A DNA stretch of 64,000 bases from Nostoc sp. KVJ3. GTDB lineage: Bacteria; Cyanobacteriota; Cyanobacteriia; Cyanobacteriales; Nostocaceae. Shown here one piece after another: positions 44,133-51,661 of the stretch; the first letter of the stretch is position 1, and every line of letters starts with the position of its first letter. Location: positions 3,709,501 to 3,773,500 of the forward strand of contig NZ_WWFG01000001.1 in assembly GCF_026127265.1 (NCBI RefSeq), written 5' to 3'. Both the position numbers and the translations under genes were made by a program. A model generated the notes under the pieces. The model was not told where the DNA came from. It saw nothing but the letters and a program-made list of their open reading frames with translations, and did not search any database.

Positions 44133-44441
44133 ATGGCTAAGACTAACACCACAGAACTACTAGAAGCCCTAGCAGCTGAGATTGGCGAAAGTGTCTATAT
44201 GGACATTGCCAAATGGCATCTTTATTTATCTAATGCCAAACTGCATACCCTTGTCGCTGAACGACTGTATCCTTTAATTACTTCTAACAGTGTAAATGAA
44301 GACCAAGTTTTAAAAGTCTTGCAATCAATTACAGTAAAAATTGGCGGCGGTAGAAGTGAACTTCCTTTAATCGATTTACTGCCACTGCAATGCCAGGTTA
44401 CTTTAGTTGATATTTTGGAGAAATTTCAACGCGATTCATAA
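44133..44441 (+). CDS. DUF3181 family protein
   Basis: A 102-residue cytoplasmic protein. The sequence TELLEALAAEIGESVYMDIA, then KWHLYLSNAKLHTLVAERLY and the ending PLIDLLPLQCQVTLVDILE, match the DUF3181 family found across cyanobacteria and in some plastid lineages. Function is unknown. It starts with ATG after TTAGGG and appears to be a single gene. Confidence 0.85.
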   Translation: MAKTNTTELLEALAAEIGESVYMDIAKWHLYLSNAKLHTLVAERLYPLITSNSVNEDQVLKVLQSITVKIGGGRSELPLIDLLPLQCQVTLVDILEKFQRDS

Positions 44442-44721
44442 TTGCTAAAACAAATATTATCTTAGTTAAGCAATTTTATTAATCAGCACTTCCTGATTCA
44501 GTTTTGTCTGCTGAATTAGGTATAACCTCGCTGTGTCAATTTTATAAAAATTAACTCTACAGATACATACAGATGAACCTTGTGTAATTTCTCTGTGGAT
44601 ATCTGATAAAAATTTCCTTTAACAATTAAGGAATCTCCGCGTTCAAAATCAGTTTAGATTTGAGCGAGTTTATGTTGAGACTCGCTTTGAACTTTCATGC
44701 AAACTCATTGAGGCAATTTCT

Positions 44722-44937
44722 ATGCTTTTACAACTCAAAGATAGTGAAAAATTGGTGAAAATTCTCGAAATTCAAGAACTGCTCGATCCGAATAGTAATG
44801 TTGTTCATGGACGAGAACAAGAAGGTGAAGAAGAACAACCACCTGATAGTTTTAAAAAAGAAAATCTCGTTTTTCCTTCAGGTGAAGTTCTACCACGCTG
44901 TTGGTTAGATGCCGACTATAGACACGACAACGCTTAA
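44722..44937 (+). CDS. Conserved small cyanobacterial protein, hypothetical
   Basis: A 71-residue, acidic protein. The first half (LLQLKDSEKLVKILEIQELL) is a helix; the second (FKKENLVFPSGEVLPRCWLD) contains the short FPSGE-x-LP-x-CW motif seen in small cyanobacterial proteins of unknown role. It starts with ATG and ends just ahead of a strong terminator, both of which support a real gene. No membrane segment or enzymatic motif is seen. Confidence 0.7.
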   Translation: MLLQLKDSEKLVKILEIQELLDPNSNVVHGREQEGEEEQPPDSFKKENLVFPSGEVLPRCWLDADYRHDNA

Positions 44938-44942
44938 CTAGA

Positions 44943-44982
44943 AGATACCCGACTTCTTTGAGAAGTCGGGTATCTGGTTTTT
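44943..44982. terminator. Bidirectional hairpin terminator
   Basis: AGATACCCGACTT and AAGTCGGGTATCT pair in a 13-bp stem with a seven-base loop, then GGTTTTTTACG follows. It sits between converging genes and overlaps the stop of the leftward gene. Its core is shared with the hairpins at 25841 and 45735. Confidence 0.8.
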
Positions 44983-45446
44983 TACGCTTTTTCTTCTACC
45001 ATCACCGTTTCATTGTGCTGAAATTTCGGGAAAAATGTCTTAGTAATCCAGTAAGTCAAGATGTGAGAGAGTAATCCCATAGGGCCAGCAAATAAACACA
45101 GTGCAAGGGAATGAATTGTCCAAATACCTGTTTTCTGCCCTTCCCAATAAATCCAGCGACCGACGAATAAATCCATGACTAGAAAATGAATCCAACCCGT
45201 TGCAGCAGCCGTTTCATCTGCAAAAAATTTAGCGATATCAGCTAATTGGGGATTTGATAAAGCTTGGGCATTTTCTGGCGTAATACTGCTGATAAACAAA
45301 TACAAATACGCTCCAGCCAACAGCACAAAGGGCAAATATGATGACATTATCTGCCGTGTAACTTTCCAATTTGGCAATAAAATCATCAGTGCCCAAAAAG
45401 GTAACACAAAAAGATTGGCGACGTTAAAAAGTTGAGAGATTGTCAT
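44982..45446 (-). CDS. ABA4-like (DUF4281) membrane protein
   Basis: A 154-residue protein with four membrane helices. Characteristic blocks: LFNVANLFVLPFWALMILLP at the N-terminus, then GWIHFLVMDLFVGRWIYWEG (near 98-117, with the conserved W-x-H-x-x-x-x-D-L-x-x-G-R-W) and FAGPMGLLSHIL. In plants ABA4 is needed for neoxanthin formation in carotenoid/abscisic acid synthesis. In cyanobacteria, which lack neoxanthin, the role is unclear. It ends at the shared bidirectional terminator. Confidence 0.88.
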   Translation of the reverse strand: MTISQLFNVANLFVLPFWALMILLPNWKVTRQIMSSYLPFVLLAGAYLYLFISSITPENAQALSNPQLADIAKFFADETAAATGWIHFLVMDLFVGRWIYWEGQKTGIWTIHSLALCLFAGPMGLLSHILTYWITKTFFPKFQHNETVMVEEKA

Positions 45447-45515
45447 ATTTTTGTAAAGGGAAGAATTTTCAGCTATTGTTTTGCATTAACTAATTATTCA
45501 TAACTCATAACTCTC

Positions 45516-45726
45516 AGAGGATGTTTGAAAAGTCCTCTTCTCGGTAGCAAAACATTTTAGATCCCCCTAAATCCACGCCACTTGCTTCACTTGAGGAGAC
45601 CCCAAGACCGCAGTGGCTCCCCTTAAAAAGGGGGACTTTAATTGCGGTTCCCCCCTTTTTTAAGGGGGGCTAGGGGGGATCAATAAGTGCCTAAAATCAC
45701 AGCAAACTACTTTTCAAACAACCTCT
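45516..45726. repeat. MITE-like element, family E (second copy)
   Basis: The left end AGAGGATGTTTGAAAAGTCC and right end ACTTTTCAAACAACCTCT match the ends at 33013-33188. The interior holds C-rich arms CCCCTTAAAAAGGGG and CCCCCCTTTTTTAAGGGGGG. It lies between the ABA4-like and CobW genes. Confidence 0.78.
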
Positions 45727-45734
45727 CAGTATAT

Positions 45735-45767
45735 AGATTCCCGACTTCTTTGAGAAGTCGGGAATCT
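45735..45767 (-). terminator. Hairpin terminator after the CobW gene
   Basis: AGATTCCCGACTT pairs with AAGTCGGGAATCT around a seven-base loop, extended by flanking TATATA sequences. It lies ten bases beyond the stop of the leftward CobW gene and belongs to the same hairpin type as those at 25841 and 44943. Confidence 0.65.
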
Positions 45768-45775
45768 ATATATAT

Positions 45776-46816
45776 TTACAAAGCTACAAGTTGCGATTCG
45801 ATTTCTGAAGACTTTAAATCACGTCCGATAAAAACTAAGCGGGTTTGCCGCGCCTCTTCAGGTTTCCAGGCGCGATCGTAAAATTTATCAAATCGAGTTC
45901 CTACGCCTTGCATTACCAAACGCATGGATTTATTTGGCACTGCGACAAACCCTTTAATCCGGTAAATTTCTTGTTCTTGTGCTAATTTCTCTAACTGCTG
46001 TTGCAGCTTTTCTGGATCAAAAGTACGATCCAAAACTAGATTAGTTGAAGTAATTTCTTCGTCGTGATTGTGGTCTTCTTCGGTATCGTGATGACTAGGA
46101 CGAGAATCTAAATTGTCTTCAACTGCGGCTTGGATTCCTAATAATATAGATGCATCTAGTTGAGAATGATCGCTCTCGACAATCTTCACCACTCTGGGTA
46201 ACTCTTGCTTAATCAATTCCTCAACTCTGGCTTTTGTCTCAGCATCCACCAAGTCAATTTTATTCAACACCACTAAGTCTGCACAAGCAAGTTGGTCTTC
46301 AAACAGTTCTTGCAAGGGTGTTTCATGTTCTAGATTATCATCAGCTTGTCGCTGGGCTGCGATCGCATCTGGATCGCTAGCAAATGTCCCTGCTGCAACC
46401 GCCGCACAATCTACCACCGTAATTACCGCATCTACAGTGGCGGCGTTGCGAATTTCTTGCCAGCGAAAAGCCTTCACCAATGGTTTTGGTAGGGCTAAAC
46501 CAGAGGTTTCAATCAAAATGCAGTCGATACTATCTCGCCGCTTGATTAACTCTTGCATCGTTGGGTAAAACTCTTCCTGCACGGTGCAACATAAGCAGCC
46601 GTTAGTTAATTCAAAGATATTAGTGTCACCCTCACCATCTTCGGGACAAATTTGACAAGATTTTAACAATTCGCCATCAATACCGAGTTCGCCAAATTCA
46701 TTGACTAAAACGGCAATGCGGCGGCCTTGGTTGTTTTGTAGCAGGTGGCGAATTAGGCTGGTTTTCCCACTACCTAAGAAGCCTGTAATCACTGTGACAG
46801 GAATTTTCGTAGCCAT
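45776..46816 (-). CDS. CobW/COG0523 family metal-chaperone GTPase
   Basis: A 346-residue GTPase. Walker A is GFLGSGKTS (12-20). The metal-binding motif GCLCC is at 73-77. Also visible are ILIETSGLALPKP (near 100-112, Walker B region with ETSG), the G-protein specificity motif NKID near 186 and a His/Asp-rich loop SRPSHHDTEEDHNHDEE (about 240) that can bind Zn or Co. The C-terminal CobW_C domain ends with FIGRDL. It acts in delivery of Zn, Co or other metal; neighbours do not tell which. No Zur-type operator was recognised upstream. Confidence 0.94.
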   Translation of the reverse strand: MATKIPVTVITGFLGSGKTSLIRHLLQNNQGRRIAVLVNEFGELGIDGELLKSCQICPEDGEGDTNIFELTNGCLCCTVQEEFYPTMQELIKRRDSIDCILIETSGLALPKPLVKAFRWQEIRNAATVDAVITVVDCAAVAAGTFASDPDAIAAQRQADDNLEHETPLQELFEDQLACADLVVLNKIDLVDAETKARVEELIKQELPRVVKIVESDHSQLDASILLGIQAAVEDNLDSRPSHHDTEEDHNHDEEITSTNLVLDRTFDPEKLQQQLEKLAQEQEIYRIKGFVAVPNKSMRLVMQGVGTRFDKFYDRAWKPEEARQTRLVFIGRDLKSSEIESQLVAL

Positions 46817-47189
46817 ATTTTTGCCTAATTTACTCAGTACAGGAAGTTTTAATAGTTACAAACTTAAATATTGAGATTAAGCTTGGTTTGAAGATTGACT
46901 TAGTTATTTTAAGCTGAAAGTCTATGGTTAGCTTGAAAATATTGCCATTTAGGTAATTCTGAGATTTCTGCATCTTTAATTGGAGATCCAAATCCTTTGT
47001 CAGGGCGACTCTTTCTATCTAGGTATCAATGTAAAAATATCCTGTTTCCGATTCTGGTTTTCCACAATAGACATCTCCAAAAAAGAATGTAGAGACGTAG
47101 CACTGCTACGTCTCTACAAGGGTTGTGGATAACGCATATTTAATTTCACCAGATGTCTAATAGACTGTGAAATTCTAGCGATATTAGCA
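46817..47189. other. Spacer with a 12-bp perfect hairpin
   Basis: GTAGAGACGTAG (47089-47100) and CTACGTCTCTAC (47106-47117) flank five bases, a common dispersed palindrome type in these genomes. Otherwise AT-rich, with no gene. It should hold the promoter of the CobW gene at its left end. Confidence 0.45.
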
Positions 47190-48380
47190 TCATTTATTAC
47201 TTACAACTTCTAAGCCAGTTCTAGCTATTGATTTAATATCAACATTCTGAGCGTTTAGCAGCACTATTATAGTGGTGTTTTGATTCGGGAGATATGCCAG
47301 CAATGTTGTGAAGCCATAAGCTATACCACTATGTCCAATTGCTGTTTCTAAAGGAGATGAGAACCGTTCTACACCTAACCCATAACTATAACTTTCGCCA
47401 TTATCTTTAAATTTCAGCATTTCTTTCATCATCTTCGATGAAAGTAAGGTTTTTTTGATAAATAACGCTTTGGCGAACTTGGCTAAATCCTCTGCTGTTG
47501 AAACTAATCCACCATCTCCCAAACCATTGCCATCGTTGACATCGGCGTAGCTATCTAGCTTACCATCCTTATAGCGATCGCCATAACCTGTAGCTACTTC
47601 TCCAATTGTCGGTTCGCGCAATTCTGTGAAGGTATGTTTTAACCCTAATGGTTTTAAAATCTGACTGCGGATAGCTTGTGCGAGGGTTCCCCTAGTTATA
47701 TTTTCCACAATCAGTTCCAAAAGAATGTAGTTGCAATCAGTATAAATAAATTTTTCTCCAGGATTTGCCTGTGGTTCTTCTTGGTACATATACTTAATAG
47801 CTTCTCTGGCTGTCCAAGGCTGTGAGCGACTTCTTTTCGCAGTAGCTTGAAGAAACTCTTTTGTATCTAAGTACTCCGCAACACCACTGGTATGATTGAG
47901 CAGTTGACGAACTGTAATTTTATCGCTGTTGACAATATGAGGACTGATGTCTGTTGGTAAGTAGGTTGCGATCGCTCGATCTAAGTTTATCTTCCCTTGC
48001 TGCACTAATTTCAGCACAACCACCGCCATAAAAGTCTTACTCATACTGGCAATGGAAAAGCCATCTGTGGTTTTCATCCGGGTTTTAGTTGACAAGTTAT
48101 TGACACCAGATACTCCCAACCAAGAACCTTTAGGTGTAGAAATATACATGACTCCACCAGGGATTTTTTGTTCTGCAACTATCTCATTTAAAAGTGTCTG
48201 TAGTTGAGAACTTTTTCCCACCGTGGAGGTAGACATGACTTGTTTTGCAAGAGATTTTTCAATTACTCTCTGACTAATGTTATTACCCACTAGGTATCCT
48301 GCAAAACCAAGGGAAGTCACAAAGACTATTGCCAATAAAATTTTCCTGAAAGTCAAAAATTTTAGGTTCATAAATAGCAT
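47190..48380 (-). CDS. Serine hydrolase (beta-lactamase / class C PBP family)
   Basis: A 396-residue protein with an N-terminal membrane anchor or signal (about 11-31, FRKILLAIVFVTSLGFAGYL), so the catalytic domain is outside the cytoplasm. The catalytic SxxK is SMSK at 112-115, in the context FSIASMSKTFMAV. The second motif is YTDCNY (YxN type, near 205), and the third is HSG near 350 (IGHSGIAYG). This is the class C beta-lactamase/D-Ala-D-Ala peptidase fold, which also includes esterases; substrate is unknown. It is divergent to fdhD with about 50 bases between starts. Confidence 0.9.
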   Translation of the reverse strand: MLFMNLKFLTFRKILLAIVFVTSLGFAGYLVGNNISQRVIEKSLAKQVMSTSTVGKSSQLQTLLNEIVAEQKIPGGVMYISTPKGSWLGVSGVNNLSTKTRMKTTDGFSIASMSKTFMAVVVLKLVQQGKINLDRAIATYLPTDISPHIVNSDKITVRQLLNHTSGVAEYLDTKEFLQATAKRSRSQPWTAREAIKYMYQEEPQANPGEKFIYTDCNYILLELIVENITRGTLAQAIRSQILKPLGLKHTFTELREPTIGEVATGYGDRYKDGKLDSYADVNDGNGLGDGGLVSTAEDLAKFAKALFIKKTLLSSKMMKEMLKFKDNGESYSYGLGVERFSSPLETAIGHSGIAYGFTTLLAYLPNQNTTIIVLLNAQNVDIKSIARTGLEVVSNK

Positions 48381-48432
48381 TACTCTGTTTCCAGATTAGT
48401 ATCAAAATTTAAATTCACCAAGGATCGCAAAT

Positions 48433-49272
48433 ATGACAATGCCAGCTAAAAGCAAAACCAAAGCCACTGTTTGGGTAATAGAAAAAGGTCAAGTACAGCC
48501 TCGCTTAGATCATCTTACTACTGAGGAACCTTTAGAAATTCGTCTTGTTCCTTTCCAGAAGACGGTAGCTGTAACTATGCGAACACCAGGGGCAGATTTT
48601 GAACTAGCGGCTGGTTTCCTCTACGGTGAAGGAGTCGTTAGCCGCAGAGAAGATATCCGACGGATCAGCTACTGTGTGGATGAATTGGTAGACGGGGAAC
48701 AGCGCCATAACATCGTGAATGTAGAACTGCGGGATGGGTTAATTCCAGACTTACAGCCTTTGGAACGTCATTTCTACACTAGTAGCGCCTGTGGAGTGTG
48801 TGGTAAAGCTAGCCTTGAGGCTTTGCGTCTGCGGGGATGTTCAGTGATTCCTTCTGGCCCCACAGTCACGCCTGAGATCATCTACAGCCTACCAGATAAG
48901 CTCCGGGCCGCTCAAGGTATCTTCACTGCTACAGGAGGTTTGCACGCTGCGGCTACCTTCGATGCTCAAGGACAACTGTTAAACCTGCACGAGGATGTTG
49001 GGCGACACAATGCTTTGGATAAATTGATTGGTTCAGCTTTCCTCAGTGACGAGTTGCCTTTAGATAATTGTATTGTCTTAGTGAGCGGACGCTCTAGTTT
49101 TGAGATTTTGCAAAAGTCTACAACTGCTGGAGTTCCTATTGTTTGTTCTGTTTCTGCTCCCAGTAGTTTAGCGGTATCTGTCGCCAAAGAATTTGGCATT
49201 ACCTTAATTGGATTCTTGCGTGGAGAACGGTTCAATATTTACACTGGTTTACAAAGAATAAATGCTGCTTAG
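48433..49272 (+). CDS. fdhD: Formate dehydrogenase accessory sulfurtransferase FdhD
   Basis: Transfers sulfur from the cysteine desulfurase to the molybdenum cofactor for formate dehydrogenases. The 279-residue length fits. Motifs: TMRTPGADFELAAGFLYGEG (about 48-67), the catalytic Cys loop SSACGVCGKASLEAL (C119/C122 region), GGLHAAATFDAQGQLL and EDVGRHNALDKLIG, which belong to the substrate-binding pocket. No formate dehydrogenase is next to it; the molybdenum gene moaC lies about 7 kb to the left. Start ATG at 48433. Confidence 0.96.
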   Translation: MTMPAKSKTKATVWVIEKGQVQPRLDHLTTEEPLEIRLVPFQKTVAVTMRTPGADFELAAGFLYGEGVVSRREDIRRISYCVDELVDGEQRHNIVNVELRDGLIPDLQPLERHFYTSSACGVCGKASLEALRLRGCSVIPSGPTVTPEIIYSLPDKLRAAQGIFTATGGLHAAATFDAQGQLLNLHEDVGRHNALDKLIGSAFLSDELPLDNCIVLVSGRSSFEILQKSTTAGVPIVCSVSAPSSLAVSVAKEFGITLIGFLRGERFNIYTGLQRINAA

Positions 49273-49304
49273 AAACAAATATAGCGGTTCCCATTCAAAT
49301 GTGG

Positions 49305-49466
49305 TAAGTAGTAATGCAAAAATAAATATACATTTGTCATTGCGAATGGAGCAAAGCGGAATGAAGCAATCCCAAGGTCTTGGGATTGCTTCTCTACATT
49401 TCATTCCGTACCCTACGGGAAGGCTCCGCCTACGCAATGACATAAATATTTTTGCATACGCACCTA
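49305..49466. repeat. MITE-like element, family A
   Basis: A 162-bp copy nearly identical to that at 2368-2529 (TAAGTAGTAATGCAAAAATA ... TTTTTGCATACGCACCTA), so one of the two moved recently. It lies 30 bases after fdhD. Confidence 0.8.
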
Positions 49467-49483
49467 CAACATCATCTCGTCAG

Positions 49484-49574
49484 GTGTAGGGGCAATTCAT
49501 GAATTGCCCCTACGACGCGGATCTGGTTTTTCCAATCATCTATACTTGGTCTTTCCTATCAATGCGTAAGTCCT
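49484..49574. repeat. Partial copy of repeat family B
   Basis: Contains GTAGGGGCAATTCATGAATT, the closing CCCCTAC and the right terminus TGCGTAAGTCCTATA; the left terminus is missing. As at 2296, it adjoins a family A element. Confidence 0.7.
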
Positions 49575-49714
49575 ATAATTTAGAAAGGATTTTCCTAAAA
49601 GACGACCACAAATATAACTTGTAACCGACGCATGACCAATCGAGAGGAATTAATGAAGAACGAGTCAACGTCAGCAAGCAACGCCGACGTAAATTTCCTT
49701 ATCGGTGGGGTGAA

Positions 49715-51661
49715 ATGGGTGCTAGGATGCGAGAATACGACTGGTCAAAAACCTCCCTTGGCCCGGCACAGCAGTGGCCACAGAGTTTAAGGACTGCCGT
49801 GCGGATTATGCTAACCTGCCGCCAAGCCATGTTTGTCTGGTGGGGCGAAGAACTCATAAATCTTTATAATGATGCTTACAAGGCTATTATTGGCGGCAAA
49901 CATCCAGAAGCCCTTGGACAGCCAGCTTGTTTGGTGTGGCGGGAAATATGGGATCAGGTTGGGCCTCGCGCCGAATCAGCAATGCTGAAGAACGAAGGCA
50001 CTTATGACGAAGCGTTACTGCTAATTATGGAGCGCAACGGCTACCCGGAGGAAACCTATTATACTTTTTCATATAGCCCGGTTCCGAATGATCGGGGTGA
50101 CACAGGTGGAATCATCTGCGCTAACACGGACGACACTCAGAGGATCGTTGGTGAGCGTCAGTTAGCACTTTTGCGCGAACTAGCGGCGAGGACGGCAGAT
50201 GCGCGGACATTCGATCAAGCTTGTACAGTAAGTGCGAATTGTTTAGAGAGCAACCCTTACGATCTCCCTTTCGCGATGATTTATCTGGTTGATCCAGATC
50301 AGCAGCAAGTTTTTCTGGCTGGAACGTGTCGCATCGACAAAAATCATGTAGCAGTTCCTGAAACAGTCGATCTCGATTCTGATTCAGTTTGGCCATTTGC
50401 GGAAGTAATTAGAACACATCAGGCAAAACTGATTTCTGATTTGGAAGTGTCTTTTAGTAGGTTACCTTGCGGAGTGTGGGGGCGATCGCCCCATCAAGCG
50501 ATCGCAGTGCCAATTGCCCCATCCGGTCAGACGGGAAAATCTGGTATATTAATTGTTGGGTTGAATCCCTTCAGGCTATTTGATGATAATTATAGAGGAT
50601 TCATCGATTTAGTTGCGGCTCAAATTGCTGCCAGCATTGCCAATGCGCAAGCTTACGAGGAAGAACGCAAACGCGCCCAAGCCTTGGCAGAAATCGATCG
50701 CGCGAAAACCGTCTTTTTCAGCAATGTCAGCCACGAGTTTCGTACGCCCCTGACGCTGATGCTAGGGCCATTAGAGGAAACCTTAGCCAATTGCGCCACC
50801 CTGCTGCCAGCCAACGAACGAGAGCAGTTAAAAATGGTGCAACGCAATGGACTGCGCCTATTAAAACTGGTCAATAGTCTGCTAGACTTCTCACGCATCG
50901 AAGCCGGACGAGTTCAAGCCTCTTATGAACCCACCGATCTAGCCACTTTCACCGCAGAACTAGCTAGTGTATTTCGTTCCGCAGTAGAACGCGCAGAGAT
51001 GCAGTTATCAGTCAACTGTCCTTCCCTACCGACACCAGTGTATGTAGATCGGGAGATGTGGGAAAAGATTGTTCTGAACCTGCTATCGAATGCATTCAAG
51101 TTTACGATGGCTGGAAAAATCGTGGTCAGCTTGCAGTGGCTAAACGATTGCATTGAGTTTTCAGTTCAAGATACAGGAATTGGTATCCCAGCAGAAGAAA
51201 TCCCCCATCTTTTTGAACGATTCCACCGCGTCAAAGGCGCGCAAGGACGAACTTTTGAAGGATCGGGAATTGGATTGTCACTGGTGCAAGAATTGGTGCA
51301 AATGCATGGTGGAACAGTCAAGGTGACAAGTGTTCTCGGAGCAGGTAGTTGCTTTACTGTATCAATTCCAACGGGATCCGCTCATTTGCCTCCAGACCGA
51401 ATTAGCGCCCCTAGAACTTTAGCTTCAACCGCATTAGGTACAACACCCTATTTAGAAGAAGCCGTGCGTTGGCTACCGGAAGAAGAGAGCAGGGGAAGCA
51501 GGGGGAGAAGAGAAGCAGGGGGAGAAGAAATAGTTCAAGAAGAGTACACATCATATATAGATTCTTCCCCTGCCTCCCCCGCCTCCCCTACCTCCCCTGC
51601 CTCCCCTACCTCCCCTACCTCCCCTGCCCCCCTGCCTCCCCTACCCCCCGAATTCTCCTAG
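49715..51661 (+). CDS. N-terminal part of a broken hybrid histidine kinase (PAS-GAF-HisKA-HATPase)
   Basis: A 648-codon piece of a larger gene. The true start is probably ATG at 49632 (MTNREELMKNESTSASNADV, FLIGG). One G is missing in the run near 49707, so the normal FLxGGGEMG is split and the frame continues from MGARMREYDWSKTSLGP. Domains: a PAS-like sensor (about 5-130), GAF (about 160-310), HisKA with FSNVSHEFRTPL (His near 345) and HATPase with NLLSNAFKF and GSGIGLSLV. It ends by entering the minisatellite and stopping at 51661. The downstream REC-PAS-HisKA-HATPase-REC half is in another frame. Either a pseudogene or a frame-switching locus. Confidence 0.8.
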   Translation: MGARMREYDWSKTSLGPAQQWPQSLRTAVRIMLTCRQAMFVWWGEELINLYNDAYKAIIGGKHPEALGQPACLVWREIWDQVGPRAESAMLKNEGTYDEALLLIMERNGYPEETYYTFSYSPVPNDRGDTGGIICANTDDTQRIVGERQLALLRELAARTADARTFDQACTVSANCLESNPYDLPFAMIYLVDPDQQQVFLAGTCRIDKNHVAVPETVDLDSDSVWPFAEVIRTHQAKLISDLEVSFSRLPCGVWGRSPHQAIAVPIAPSGQTGKSGILIVGLNPFRLFDDNYRGFIDLVAAQIAASIANAQAYEEERKRAQALAEIDRAKTVFFSNVSHEFRTPLTLMLGPLEETLANCATLLPANEREQLKMVQRNGLRLLKLVNSLLDFSRIEAGRVQASYEPTDLATFTAELASVFRSAVERAEMQLSVNCPSLPTPVYVDREMWEKIVLNLLSNAFKFTMAGKIVVSLQWLNDCIEFSVQDTGIGIPAEEIPHLFERFHRVKGAQGRTFEGSGIGLSLVQELVQMHGGTVKVTSVLGAGSCFTVSIPTGSAHLPPDRISAPRTLASTALGTTPYLEEAVRWLPEEESRGSRGRREAGGEEIVQEEYTSYIDSSPASPASPTSPASPTSPTSPAPLPPLPPEFS

